A DNA stretch of 64,000 bases from Dryocosmus kuriphilus (lineage: Eukaryota > Arthropoda > Insecta > Hymenoptera > Cynipidae). Position 1 is the first letter of the stretch, and the number at the start of each line of letters is the position of its first letter. Both the position numbers and the translations under genes were made by a program. The notes beneath the pieces are model-generated. The model ran no database searches. It worked only from the letters and a program-made list of their open reading frames with translations, and was not told the DNA's origin. The stretch lies in contig CM076191.1 of the NCBI GenBank assembly GCA_038277395.1, positions 29,584,583 through 29,648,582 of the forward strand, read 5' to 3'. This document shows positions 21,201 to 33,110 of this stretch, in pieces.

Positions 21201-22315
21201 GTATAATTTCTATCTTTTAGAAAGAAAGCCTCAAATCCAGATTTTTAAAAGTATTTTTCATAAAACAAGAAAGAAACTAAAAATGAAAGTAGGAAACAAA
21301 AGCAAGTCTGACGCGAGTTTTTTATTAAAAGATTTCTCGTCAGAGTTTTCTTTATTTTCATCTTTCTTTATTGGGAATATGTCTGAAACCTTTCACTTCC
21401 AATAAATTAATTAACGAAAAAATTGTTTTAGGCACAACACTGTAAATTCGAATGTATTAGCTAAAGGTGCTATTTAATGATGTTCTGTAATTGGACAGAC
21501 GAAAACTTTTGTCTTCACAGATATAAATATTTAAAAAATATTTAATTATGTACAAAAAATGATCTGTCGGATTTCATGTTTATTTAAATTATAATGAATA
21601 ATTTTTTCATCTTTAAAATAGACTGTGTCGGGGGACACAGGACAGAAGTGAAACTTCATTGCACAGTTTTAACATACAGTTGTTTGTAAAATTGTACAAC
21701 TGTTTGTATAATTGTACAATTGTATGTCAAAACTGTCCCTTCGTGGGGATCACATGACTTTGCAGTTGGTGGGAAGGCTTAAGGGTCTAATCGGACGAAA
21801 GATCTAGAGTAGATGAACCACAGGGACTATATCGCGAGATACTGCTGCTCTGGGGAACTGGGGGTCTGTGGTCTGCGAGACCCTGACCAAGAAGCGATCC
21901 TTCCATAGGGTTGCGGGGGGTAATGGCAAAGGCCCTGGAATATTAGGGGCGCGAGTCCTCTCATGCTCCCAAGCTAAGATGTGATCGCCGTGTCGAAGGC
22001 TGAATGGCACCAGGGTTATCAAATCCTTGAACACTCCGGCTTGCCTTCCTCAACCAAGACGGGCATGGCGAAGTTTAGAGGAGATGTTGGAACATAGACT
22101 TAGGGATACCAGGTCGAATCCCTTAGTATTTATACCATCTCCCTGCAAGTAGGGCTCTGCAGTGAGCAGCTTTTATTTCCCCAGCATCTCGTGGGACTAC
22201 AATGTCAGTGAACACAGAAAACACAAACAAGGAAAATAAGGGCCTCTCTCAGGGGTCTTTATTTAACCCATAGCCAAAAGGGGACGGCTCCACAGCGGTC
22301 GGCTCCCTAGTAGCG

Positions 22316-22898
22316 ATGGAGAACAAAACTCAGGTTGACAACAAAGTCACAGCGTTTCAACAAAGAATGACCGGACTCTGTAAAGAGAAAAATCACTTCG
22401 GTGCTCAAAAATTGAAAGCACGCATTGCGCGTCTTTCAACTAGCAGCCAAGGCTCACAAGGCGTATTTGAACAGCAAAATCCATTTGGAGCAACTCCTCT
22501 TGCTCGGCATGCGTGTAAGAGGACAAAGGGCTCAGAGGACACTCTCCCGAACAGGCCCGGCAAAAAGGTCTAAGGCTCTGGAACAACAGGGTCTGTCCTT
22601 TGCACAGATGGCCAACAATGTCCTGGTGAGGGTTGTCGTCGCATCGGGTTATTCTGAGGCCTGCTTACCCTTATTGGAGACGGGTAAGCTGAGGGACCAA
22701 ATCTCGAAAGAGATTGACGCATTACCCCGTGAGGAACATGCCTCCAGATTCGAGGACATCTTCCTCAGGTCGGGAGCCATCGTAGTGCAAGCCGCCGACA
22801 CCTGGTCGAGGGATTGGATGGAAGAGAGGACGCCAACGTTTAGGCTCAAGGAGTGTCTGAACGTAGTGATTCGGGGGACTGAGTGCCTCCAAAGGTAA
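22316..22898 (+). pseudogene. LINE ORF1 (gag-like) fragments
   Basis: Two overlapping frames, 22316-22573 and 22425-22898. The first starts MENKTQVDNKVTAFQQRM; the second has a conserved-looking domain (FAQMANNVLVRVVVASGYSE, DALPREEHASRFEDIFLRSG). One frameshift near 22480-22550 joins them. In this group ORF1 encodes the RNA-binding nucleocapsid-like protein. I see no zinc knuckle. Confidence 0.65.
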
Positions 22899-23159
22899 CA
22901 AGGAGCAACCGGATTGATTCCAGATACCTCCGAGGATCTGAGAGTATACCCTAATAGACAGGGAAATAGGTCAACGGGGTCGGGCTGGATTTTAAGCGTA
23001 AGTTTCCCCGAAAGCACAAACAGGACCCGTGCGGCTCTAGAATACCCTCCCTATTTAGGGGCTGGTAGAGTCTCCTTCCGGGTGACCCGTCAGGGCCCCG
23101 AAGTGGGCCAGAAGTACTTGGAGATGTCACAGCTTAGTCGATTATTGATCAGAACGGGA

Positions 23160-23597
23160 ATCTTCATGATGCAGATAAATTTGCACCACAGCAAAGGTAC
23201 CTCGGCAATCCTAGCCAGGCGCCTGGCAATGGTTCAGACAGGTATAGCCCTAATCCAAGAACCCTGGTTATACGGGCAAAAGATTAGTGGCCTAGGAGGG
23301 AGCGGTTTCTTATATAAGGGGCCAAATGAAAAAGTACCAAGGGCATGCATAATTGTCAAGGGTATGGATGCAATAATGATGCCTAAACGCTGCTTCAGAG
23401 ATTTCGCCGTTATTAAGGTGGGGCTTAGGGGCAAGTGTGGAGAAAAGCTAGAGGTATATGTTGCCTCAGCGTATTTTCCGGATAATGCTGTAGGAGGCCC
23501 ACCTCCTATGGAGGTTGGCGTCCTTATACAGCACTGCCAAGAGAATAAAGTCCCTCTGTTATTGGGTCGTGATTCTAACGCTCACGATGTTGTGTGA
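23160..23597 (+). pseudogene. LINE apurinic-type endonuclease domain
   Basis: In frame 22914-23597, from about residue 83: MQINLHHSKGTSAIL is the start typical of R1/LOA-type endonucleases. ALIQEPWLYG holds the catalytic Glu of the QEPW motif, and LLLGRDSNAHDVV corresponds to the 'GDFNAH' motif with R-D-S-N. A stop at 23596 ends the frame, and the remainder continues in frame 23707-23922 (LTLCSEVL, SLSDHKYILF with the SDH motif). Confidence 0.85.
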
Positions 23598-24395
23598 GGG
23601 AGCATGAACATCAATAATAGAATATCTAGCTGGCACTGAGCTGGAGATACTTAATCGAGGTAATACTCCCACATTTCAGAACAAAAACAGAAGTGAGATT
23701 CTCGACTTGACTCTATGCTCGGAAGTACTGAGGAGCAAGGTAGATGTCTGGAGGGCCTCTGACGAGGAGTCTCTCTCAGATCACAAATACATCTTGTTCT
23801 ATTTGACCTTAAGAAAATCGGAAGTTTCGAAGATCAGAAACCCCAGAAACACACATTGGGACTCCCGCAAGAAGGAACTCAAAGGCAGGTTCAGGAGTTT
23901 CCCACGAGTTATGGAACCATAGATGAATTAGAGCACGCCGCGGATTTCTTGCGGATGGCTTTGATGACATCATATGAGAATAACTGTCCTATGAGCACAA
24001 TAAAATCTAGAAAAGGGGCCGAGTGGAGGAATAACAACCTAAAGAGGCTCCGGAAAAAGACTACAGCGTTGTGTAATAGGGTAAACAAAACTGAACTTCC
24101 ATCAGACTGGGAAAAATATAAACAGGCTCAGACTGACTGCAAGGAAAACATTAGGATTTACAAACGAGATGACTGGGCAGGCTTCTGAGGTAGAGGACGG
24201 AGTATCGAGTCTGAATCGCCTGATGTAAGTTCACTTTAGCGACAACAAACCGACTAGGAAGAGAATTGCTTGGACTTGAGGAGAGAGAAGGCCGACTGAC
24301 TATTCGCAGCAAAGATCTTTGATAGTAGGAAGGTAGAATGGACCATTAAGTCCTTCTGCGCCTATAAATCACCAGGGATTATTGCCCTTAAACAA

Positions 24396-24797
24396 GTGCC
24401 GTCGGCATGGAAGAACGGCAGAGTGGTCTTTTTACCCAAACCAGGGAAAGAGGGTTACACTTCTACAAAGGACTTTAGGCCGATTAGCTTGATGTCTTTC
24501 ACCCTGAAAACGTTAGAGAAGCTGGTCGAGAGACACATCAAGGATGAGGTGCTTTTAACCTCCCCGATGCATAAAGGGAAGTACGCCTTCCAGGGAAGCT
24601 GTTCGATAGAAACTGCGATCCACGCCGCTGCAACAAGAGTAGAGCAGCAGCTAGAACAAGGAGGATACACGGTGGGCACTTTATTGGATATAGAGGGAGC
24701 CTTCAGTAATACCCCCCCCCCTCCCTCCCCACCCCAGAAGTCATCTGTCGGGGGGCTTCAAGGTGCGGTGTGCCAAGCCAGCTGGAAGACTGGATAA
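24396..24797 (+). pseudogene. LINE reverse transcriptase fragment
   Basis: PSAWKNGRVVFLPKPGKEGY, DFRPISLMSFTLKTLEKLV and YAFQGSCSIETAIHAA are RT motifs 0-3. TLLDIEGAFSNT holds the first catalytic Asp. A run of C (24712-24722) then breaks the frame. I could not find an intact YADD box; YADDFVIL appears in a shifted frame near 24971-24995. Confidence 0.85.
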
Positions 24798-25269
24798 GAA
24801 GCATGCTGCACAGGAGGCATTTCGATACAACGCCCCACATGGCAAAGGATAGCTTAAGAGAGTGGCGCCACGTGGATGCCCACAGGGAGGTGGGTTGTCA
24901 CCTCTTCTGTGATGTATCGTTGTCGACGGTCTTCTATGCTGGCCGAATGAAAAAGGATACTATTCTCAAGGTTACGCGGATGACTTTGTAATCCTAATCA
25001 GGGAAACTTATCTGGGCATATTGATGGGGCTCACAAGGTCAGCGCTCTGCATCGTAGAGCTCTGGTGCGATAGCTCAACACTCTCGGTCAACCCTGGATA
25101 GCAAACTGAACTGGGCGAAACATCTGGAAGCGCAATGCAGGCGGTTCACCACAACCTTTTGGATGTGTAGAAGAGTTTTTGGACTGACATAGGGTTTAGG
25201 TAAAAAAATGATAGCATGGCTCTACTCCGCGGTCCTTAAACCAAGGTTTCTATACGCAGCAGTAGTCCG

Positions 25270-26285
25270 ATGGCCACGAGCCAACTCAAAACGATGCAGG
25301 AAAGAGTGCAACGATTGCAAACGCAAGCGTTCAGAGTGGTGACGGGAGTAATGAGGACTACGCCCACAGCGGCGTTAACCTATTTGCTATGTGAAGAGCC
25401 TCTACACGTTGCGATAACTACCGGGGCGGCTCGAGCAATGAATGGGCCGCCTAGTTAGCACAAAAAGATGCACGTGGGAGACTGAACACACAAGGCTTCC
25501 AGAGGATATCAGCACAATACCATTTCTAGGAATGAGTCAAGATAAAATAACAAAAGGCTTCAATTTCACCAAAGCTTTCCGACTACTTATCCCAAGTAAG
25601 GATGTATGGCAAGCGGAGGGTAACCTACTTCTCCAAGGGGAAATCTGGTATACAGATGCCTCCAAAGGGGAAGGCATACCACCATCTTTCAGGCAAAAGC
25701 CTTAGCTATACTTCGCTGAGATGAAACACTTATAGAGGAGAACGCGGCTAGCCCGCGGTTCATAATCTGCTCAGACAGCCAATCGACGTTAACTGCAGTT
25801 GGCAAACCGAATATAACATCAGAACTGGTTTGAGAATGCAAAAGTGCATTAAACCAGCTGGCAAAGAATGGTGCAACAAAAAGATACATAGGCGCGGAAC
25901 CGGAAAGGCATCTAGAGAACTGGGAACACACTAAAGGATGTCGAAAGGATAAAACCATTCTAGCTATGAGTACAGGATGGACCGGGCCATAAAGATCCTG
26001 AAGTTACCCAAGAAGGATACAAGAATAATGGTTCAAGTGCTCAGAGAGAACAACCATTTGAATTACTACAAGCACAAGATGGGACTCATTCCCACAACAG
26101 AGTGCAGGAAATGCGGTACGGACGACGAGACATCTCTGCACGTTCTGCGACAATTTCGGGCACTTGCCGGGCTTCGGAAACAAGTCCTCGGGGATCATTT
26201 CTTAAAACCTGGGGATAACACAACGCTAAACTTGGGCGACATTCTAGGCTTCATTAAGAGGTCCGGAATAGTACAACAAGACTAG
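25270..26285 (+). pseudogene. LINE post-RT, RNase H and C-terminal segments
   Basis: 25270-25458 has the tail LQTQAFRVVTGVMRTTPTAA. Near 25640-25670 EIWYTDASKGEG is the start of an RNase H domain (catalytic D). 25977-26285 has ECRKCGTDDETSLHVL, a C-x2-C...H Cys/His motif found at the C-terminus of this LINE group. Stops at several points. Confidence 0.82.
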
Positions 26286-26459
26286 AGCTATAAGGGTGTA
26301 GAACAATAAACTTATAGTTTGAGCGCCAGGCGGGAGCTCATCGGGGGCTCCCCGCTCGTTAATAAACTAACTAAACTAACTAACTATGTTAAAACTGTAC
26401 AATGAAGTTTCACTTCTGTCTTGTGTCCCGCGACACGGTCTATTTTTTATTCGATAGAT

Positions 26460-26965
26460 TCAGTTTTTTCAGCAAAATTAGCTATAAATATTTCACCAAT
26501 GATCCTCTGCTGTAATAGATTGCCCTACAACAAAAACTCTGTATTATTTAAACAAATTTAGTAAACAAATGCATTATTTAGACATTTTTGAGTAGATAAA
26601 GATAAACTTCGTTGTTTCAGCAGAATCAATCATTAGAATATTACCAATGTGACTTGCTGTTTTACTTCAAAGTTAGGTATCAATTTTTTAGTTATAAATT
26701 AAAGTTATAAATTTAGTTAACAATTTAATTAATAGATCATTTTTCGATATAGGAATTTTTCAGCAGAATCAACTACAATCATCTCAGGGATAGTCTATTG
26801 CTATGATGATTCGCAGTTAGACAATTGCTGTAGATTATTTAAGCAAATTTAATAAACAACTGCATTGTTTGGCAATTTTTTAATGGATAAGCCTCGTTTT
26901 TTTCAGCACATCCAACTGCTAGTATGCTGATGATGTCTTTCGCGGTTATATGCACTTTGCAGTTT
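26460..26965. repeat. Left subterminal array of the Transib element
   Basis: Four units of roughly 110-130 bp begin with (tt)cagca-a/g-aatca or similar at 26470, 26620, 26760 and 26907, each followed about 30-50 bp later by a gctgt/gctatg word and 'aaacaaattta-taaacaa'. The inverse array is at 41960-42440. Confidence 0.75.
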
Positions 26966-27109
26966 GAGTATATCTGTGTTTTTTAAAATGAATTTAATAA
27001 AAAAATCTACTATTTGTATTTTTTTTTTTTTCTATATGATCTTTAGCGAGGATCGCTAGTTTTTTAAATATAATTAAGATAATCGCTATGGCCGCTGACA
27101 TCTGGCACA

Positions 27110-27740
27110 TCAACCACTTCCTTCCCCCGCATAAGAGTTCCATTCTCTCCTTTTTTCCTCGCTCAGCTCCCGCCATGCCTCCTTACATTCCACCGCCGCG
27201 CCGCCTGTCGTTCCCTTTCCTTTCTCCTCTGCTTCTCTTCCTCCCTCTCGCGCTCCAAGAGCCAAGAATCTTCTTCGACCTTTCGTCCTTCCTTCTTCGA
27301 GTTTCTTCTGTTTCTCCTCTTCTTCCTCTTTTGCCCTTGTCCTTATTTCCAGTGCCATTTCCTCAAACTCTCTCTTGAACTCTATCGAGTGTTTTAGTGC
27401 TCTCGCTTCGAATTCAAGGGAGAGCTTGAAAGGCATCTCCTGCAAGTCCTCTCTTCCTGTCTTTTCTGTCTCTTCAATCTCTTCTGTTTCTTCTGTCGTT
27501 TCTGTCTTTGTTGTCTTTTCCGTTTGTCTTGTCTTCTCTGTTTCTTCTGTCTCCCCCTTCGCCTGCGCCTCCCGGAACATTCTTCACACGTGTCGGTGCA
27601 GGTGGGTAAGGGATGTCTTCCTCCCTCACGCCTGCCCTCCGCAGCTCCAACCACTTCAAAGCCTTGCAGTTGGTTCTGTGGATTGTTGGGGTTTTCCCCA
27701 ACAAATCTTTTGGCAAAAGTGGCATCTCAGTTTTCTCCAT
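27110..27740 (-). pseudogene. Gypsy third ORF, lysine/glutamate rich
   Basis: Two frames joined by a shift near 27580. The upstream part has LLPKDLLGKTPTIHRTNCKA and LELRRAGVREEDIPYP. The downstream part is a long K/E/R/T-rich, coiled-coil-like run ending KEAWRELSEEKRREWNSYA, which resembles the end of an HMG-box. It occupies the position of env in some Gypsy elements, but I see no signal peptide or membrane segment, so an envelope function is not supported. Function unknown. Confidence 0.5.
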
Positions 27741-29647
27741 TTCAACTGAAAATAAAAGACTGTCCTCTGTCCTGAGATTGTCTAGGAGTTGTCCTTCTGT
27801 TTCGGAGTGGGAGTTTGTAAATTATACAAAATACGTATCAATTGCCTGCCACTTTTAAAATATCTAAAATTATTAAATTTATGCCGTTATGTATGCCTTA
27901 CCTTTATTTATGATTTGTTTAATTTAATTCAATTCAAATTCTTTATCTAACTTCGTTATCGTTCTTTGATCGATGTTTAGCTCTATTTCGCATTCATCGT
28001 TCCTTGTTCCTTGAAGGTTTCCCTCCCTTATTTCGATATTGAGTAACTTTTGTATATTTTTATTTATAGGTTCCCAGTTCCCTTGTATAAACGTCTGTCT
28101 TTCGGGGTCTGATGTTGTGAAATTATTTTTTAGTCTAAGGTCTGTTATTACAAAGAGAATCGCGAATTACGTAAATTGTATATTCTAGGTATTAATTTTT
28201 TACAAAATCGGCATTGGAGTCCGTCTTGGTTTTTCCCGATCTTGCTTTCCAACAATGAAACTGCTTCTTCCATTTTGGTTTCCCAGTTTTCCTCCATGTT
28301 TGCCTTATTCATGTCACAAAGAAAATTTTCTTTCTATTACCTATGCTTTACTACTACCATCTACATTTTCTAATTTTAAGTCGTTGATATTGAATTCCCC
28401 AATATTTTTTCCTTTGAGGTTTTTCAATTCATAAATTGTGGGGAAGATTTTCTTCTGAATTATTATCGTACTGGTCGAAAAGTTTCCCTGACTTTTTATC
28501 TGCTTTATTTGACAGTTTTGTTACGCCTCTTAGAACTTTATCTCCTATTTTATATTTAATTTCCTTTCTCCTTATATTATACTTTGGAACTGGTTTATCA
28601 TTAGCTCCGTCCAAATTCTTGTGGACTTCTTCTTTTATTATCTGTAATCTTCTAAGCCTGTCTATCCACTTGTCTACACTTTAAATTCTATCTCGCTATC
28701 CGCTTCTAGATTTCTTTTAAGGGATTGCAGTGGTTCTAATTCGCGAACTAAATTTAAAAATGCATGGGTGAATTGTGTCGTCGCGTTTTTGCTCGTATAT
28801 ATCTCAAGTTGTAGGTCTTCTATGTCTTCGTCCCATATAGTGTGATCGTTGTCTAAGTACGCTTTAATTATTTGTTTAATCGTCCTATCATACCTGTCGG
28901 TCGGGTTAGCTTGGGGGTAGTATTTCGGCGTTTTTGAGTGCCTAATTCCAAATTTTTCTGTTAATTCGCGCATGGTTTTATTTACAAATTCTGTGCTATT
29001 ATCCGTATGGAGAATTCGCTGTGTACCCCAACGGGAAATAACACGTTTATGAATTCGGACTATATTGCAGTTCCGTTTGCTTTTCTAATAGGGATAATTT
29101 CCCCATTTTGTGAAAATATCTACGAAAGCTAATATTTACTGATTTTTTCTCTTCTTCGATGTTGGCAATGCCCTAGTGGAAAAATCTTATGGCATTGGCC
29201 AGCCCCAGACTAGACCGTCTAGACTCTAATCTGGCGCAGATCAGACGGTCTAGTCTGGAGATAGCCCGATCTGTAACACTTTTGCAACGTTTGTGGCTAC
29301 GGTCTAGCCAGCCGCTGCTCACCGGCTGTTTAGCGACTAGTGCGTTGATAGTTAGGGTGTATTTTCTTTGGGATTAATTTTGTGATGGAAAATAATGTAT
29401 AATAAATAAACAGTAAATAATATGTTATTAGCAAATTATAAATAAATGACTGTACAATATTAAATTTTCTTCTAGAAGCTCAGTGTCAAAACTTTCAAAC
29501 TAATCTACAAGGAAATAGTTGAATAAAAAAAGTATTTAAACTAAAAAAATTCTAGTTTCTGAACGAATTTGTAGTTCTTGATATCTCTTAACCTACGCAT
29601 ATAATATAACGCTAGAAAAAAAACGCATTCGCAGAAATTTTGCAACA

Positions 29648-29707
29648 CCGAGAATCGAACCCTAACCGCCTGAGTATAAATATAACGTGCTAAACACTAG
29701 ACTAGCG
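29648..29707 (-). repeat. tRNA-like fragment (possible SINE head)
   Basis: The minus strand reads a B-box-like GGTTCGATTCTCGG and an A-box-like TAGTCTAGTGTTTAGCACG. The acceptor stem does not pair well, so it is a pseudo-tRNA or SINE remnant. Confidence 0.4.
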
Positions 29708-29939
29708 CGTATTACAATTCATTACTAACTACAAAAGGGGATCACTCATTCATTAGAGACACTATAATTATTTGATATAACTAGAAGAAATAGTTGTTTT
29801 GAGAATATGAACTTCATTTTTTATCATTCGAAATCGTTTTAAATAGCTACTTCAATTAGTTTTAACATGCACTGAGAAAAGTTAGATGATTCAAATGTAA
29901 CCATTTTTATGTTCCGGAAGGCTGATCAGCACCAGGTTC

Positions 29940-30480
29940 GGGCCAGACTAGACTGTCAAGACAATGTGAAAAAAATTGATTTTGAATAGTGTTAATTTCT
30001 TATTTTGTACAACTTTAGACATATTGGCAATTTTTCGAAAATGTTGGAAAAAATTTTGCTCATCGAAACTTAGAAATTTTTATGGTTAGAATTGCGGACC
30101 AGTCCCAGATCTGGGCCAGACTAGACTGTTAAGACAATAAGAAAAAAAATTGATTTTGAATAGTGTTAATTTTTTTATTTTGTATAATTTTAAACACCCT
30201 GATAGTTTTTTGAAGACGTTAAAAAAAATTTGGCTGATTGGAACTTAGAAATTGTTATAATATGGATTGCGGACCAGTCCCAGATCTGGGCCAGACTAGA
30301 CTGTCAAGGCAATAAGAAAAAAATTGATTTTTAATAAGTGTTAATTGCTTATTTTGCACAATTTCAGACATCTTGTCAATTTTTAGAAAATGGTGAAAAA
30401 AATTTGCTGATTGAAACTTAGAAATTTTTATGGTTAGAATTGCGGACCAGTCCCAGATCTGGGCCAAACTAGACTGTAAA
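29940..30480 (+). repeat. 170-178-bp tandem repeat array
   Basis: The word 'gggccagactagactgt' recurs at 29940, 30111, 30289 and, with one change, 30465. Each is followed by 'aataagaaaaaaattgattt' and 'aacttagaaatt'. Units differ by several bases. Confidence 0.9.
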
Positions 30481-32204
30481 GACTAAACGGTCTACACGAC
30501 GCCAGATCTGTGCCAGATCTTACATCAGACTGCCAGAAGATTTTTCCACTAGGGTGGTTCCATGATATCTGCAGCAATCATGGTCCAAGGTTCCTCTACA
30601 TTCTTCTTCACATTAGCCCTATTTTTACCTGGTTACTTGGTTTTGTTCTCTGACATACCGTACAGCTTTTTACGCATTTGATTATTTCCGAATACTTCCC
30701 TGGCCAGAAGTAGTAATCTGAAACTCTCGCGTGAGTTTTCTCGGAACTTAAATGTCCCGCTTATGTACTGTCGTGATTTTTTTTTAGAACCTGATTTTGT
30801 AATTTTTTCGGTACGATGAGTTTCCATGGGTTAGAGTCTGGTAATAGAGTAGATTTTAAGAGGTCCATTCTGTAAAAATACAGTTGAGAGTCTCGTATTC
30901 GCCATTTTTCGTGTTCTTTCCGGTCTTTTTTTAATTTGTCTTATTTTATTGGGGCACCAGCACCAGATCATCTGTCGGATCGTTTAAATCCACTTTCGGT
31001 TTTTCTGTGCTACATGACAACGCGAACGCGACTATTTTTGCCGTTTCTCCTGATCTAGACAGGGCGTCCAGTACCAAATTTGAACTTTCCTTCCGATATA
31101 AGACTTCGTAGTCATATTCGAGCAGTTCCAGTACTCATCTGGCTATTCTAAATAGTCTATAGGCTATAGTAAATAGGCTATAGCTAAATAGTCCATTATC
31201 ACTTTGAAACTGTAAGCTTCGAGGTACGGTCTAAATTTCCTGATTGCCTAAACCACGGCCAAAAATTCTTTTTCTCAGGCCGAGTACCGAGTTTCCGTGT
31301 TGCTGAGTACTCTACTCGCGTATGCTATCACATAATTTTTGCCCTCTATGATTAGAGTGAATACGGCTCCTAATCCAGTATTACTTGCGCCTGTTTCGAG
31401 CTGAAATGGTTGTGTAAAATCGGGAAAAGTTAAGATTGGTGCTAAAGTTAAACGATCCTTAATTTTCTGAAATGCTTCATCCTGTTCTGGTCCCCAATCT
31501 CATGCCTTATTCTTTTTTAATAATCTATTTAAGGGTTACATAATTTCCGAAAAGTGTGGTATGAACTTTCGATACCAGTTGGCCATGCCTATGATAGGCT
31601 GGATTTGTTTAACATTTTTCGGTTTCGGAAAGTTGAGGATTGGTTGGATTTTATCCTCGTCAACCTGGAGTCCCTTCTCGTTAACTTTAAAGTCAAGTAT
31701 TTTATTTCTGAACAGCCAAATTCTCACTTATCTGAACTGATCGTTATATTTGCCTTATTTATTTTATCCAAAACTATATTCAAATATTTTAAATGGTCCT
31801 CAAAATTTTCTGTAACTATAATTATGTCGTCTAAGTATCAACAAATGTTTGGCTTTAGGTCGGGAGTAATAATTTTGTCCATAAGCCTGTGACGAGTGAT
31901 TACGCACTCTCACATACTTTGGTGCGCAGGCAGTGCGTCACCACGCACGCCAGCCTCAAGCAAACCTACAGCCTTACTATAGCGAGAATGGCTTACTACC
32001 ACGCGCGACCAGCACCGACGGACTGTTTAAGAGGAGACATGGAACGAGAAATCGACAGTTGCGGCGGGCGCGACTCACCGAGCACATCGGTGAGCTCTCA
32101 CCCGGTGAAACTCATGCCTTCTCCCTACGAATAGGCGCTCCTATGGTAGGCAGAAGGTCGAGGGAATCGCTAGGAGTAGGTGCTCCTACGCTTGCCATTC
32201 CCCA

Positions 32205-32620
32205 GGACCGACCTGACTTCCCGATCTGACCGACCGACCCGGGTGTACGGCTCTCGTGGTCAATGGGCGCTCCCATGGCCACGCGAACCTAGTCCATACG
32301 GGGATCAATGGGTGCTCCCATGGTCTCCCATTTTCACCCGAAACCGACCTGGCTTCCTGACCTACCGACCCGGGTGTACGGTTCTCGTGGACAATGGGCG
32401 CTCCCATGGCCACGCGAACCTAGTGCATACGGGGATCAATGGGTGCTCCCGTGGTCCCCCCTTGTCACCCGAAACCGACCTGACTTCCTGACCGACCGAT
32501 CCGGCGACGGTGTACGGTTCTCGTGGTCAATGCGCGCTCCTATGGCCACGCGAACCTAGTGCATACGTGGATCAACGGGTGCTCCCATGGTCCCCCCTTG
32601 TCACCCGACACCGGCTCACC
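32205..32620 (+). repeat. About 133-bp minisatellite in the solo LTR
   Basis: Three units, marked by 'gtgtacggytctcgtgg' at 32243, 32375 and 32509, each followed by 'gctcccatggccacgcgaac' (with variants) and 'ggatcaayggg'. Confidence 0.9.
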
Positions 32621-32939
32621 GACCGACTCTGCCCCCGCACACTCCCTGTCATCGAAATCAAGCGCCCGACGAGGATCTCCGAGGGCAGGGTAGCGAACAC
32701 CAGCAGTCAACGTGTATTCTGTAATTGTAGGGCCCGGAGTGACGCGTCCCGAGAGAGGGAAACGTTTCGAAATGGCCCCTTACGTCCGCCCGCGAAGACC
32801 AGCACCGACACGCGACACGACCGTCCAAGCGAACACATTATGTAACACATACACACATAACATACCTCGCTGTCACCGCCGTACGCACATACTTTCGTTC
32901 TCGCACCCGCTATACAACCATCCGCGCAGTTCACAATGT

Positions 32940-33110
32940 GACGCACACACACACACACACACTACGCCGCCACCATCGTTCACATGCACCCTCTTTTTCA
33001 TACACACCACACGTCCGTCTCAACAAACACACTATGCAACGCGCACACAACCCACACGATACTCTACACCACCGCCACACATGCACACGCTTTCTTTCTC
33101 ATACGCGCAA
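32940..33110 (+). repeat. CA-rich low-complexity region
   Basis: An (AC)n tract at 32941-32962 followed by degenerate CACA/CCAC words. It accounts for the His/Thr-rich frames here. Confidence 0.85.

Larger units (their letters stand above)
21737..26384 (+). mobile_element. RNase H-bearing non-LTR retrotransposon, near full length
   Basis: It is bracketed by tatgtcaaaactgt (21723-21736) and tatgttaaaactgt (26385-26398), a 14-bp duplication with one mismatch. Order: 5' UTR, ORF1 (22316-22900), endonuclease (about 23160-23600), RT (24396 on), RNase H (about 25640) and a C-terminal Cys/His segment (25977-26285), ending in a (TAAC)n-like tail. This domain set fits the I/LOA/R1 group of LINEs. Many stops make it inactive. 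Confidence 0.87.
21617..26445. mobile_element. Small MITE with 59-bp inverted repeats, split by a LINE
   Basis: Left AATAGACTGTGTCGGGGGAC (21617) and right complement (ending 26445) match for about 57 of 63 bases over the terminal repeat. Removing the LINE (21737-26384) leaves an element of roughly 165 bp with short repeats of 'attgtacaa'. No coding capacity. The superfamily is not clear. Confidence 0.8.
29171..30552. mobile_element. MITE with CCCTAGTGG ends and internal tandem repeats
   Basis: 24-bp terminal inverted repeats CCCTAGTGGAAAAATCTT with TGGCA, one mismatch. TG flanks both sides (29169-29170, 30553-30554), and removing one TG copy and the element restores the integrase reading EPLPTS, which confirms the 2-bp duplication. 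It contains three and a half 170-178-bp tandem units at 29940-30480 and no ORF. Superfamily uncertain. Confidence 0.88.
28429..30827 (-). pseudogene. Gypsy integrase, split by a MITE
   Basis: From upstream: 30640-30760 has the remains of the HHCC zinc domain in mixed frames. Near 30555 a segment that reads IAADIMEP continues, after the inserted MITE, as LPTS at 29170. 28674-28973 has HSKTPKYYPQANPTDRYDR, the core region around the last catalytic residue; the conserved 'PTERVNRT' Glu reads Asp here. 28429-28614 has EIKYKIGDKVLRGVTKLSNK, the C-terminal GPY/F-like region. Confidence 0.82.

Noticed and set aside
27088..27775. Plus-strand ORFs rich in Ser/Pro/Phe
   Set aside because: They are complements of the K/E-rich minus-strand third ORF of the Gypsy element.
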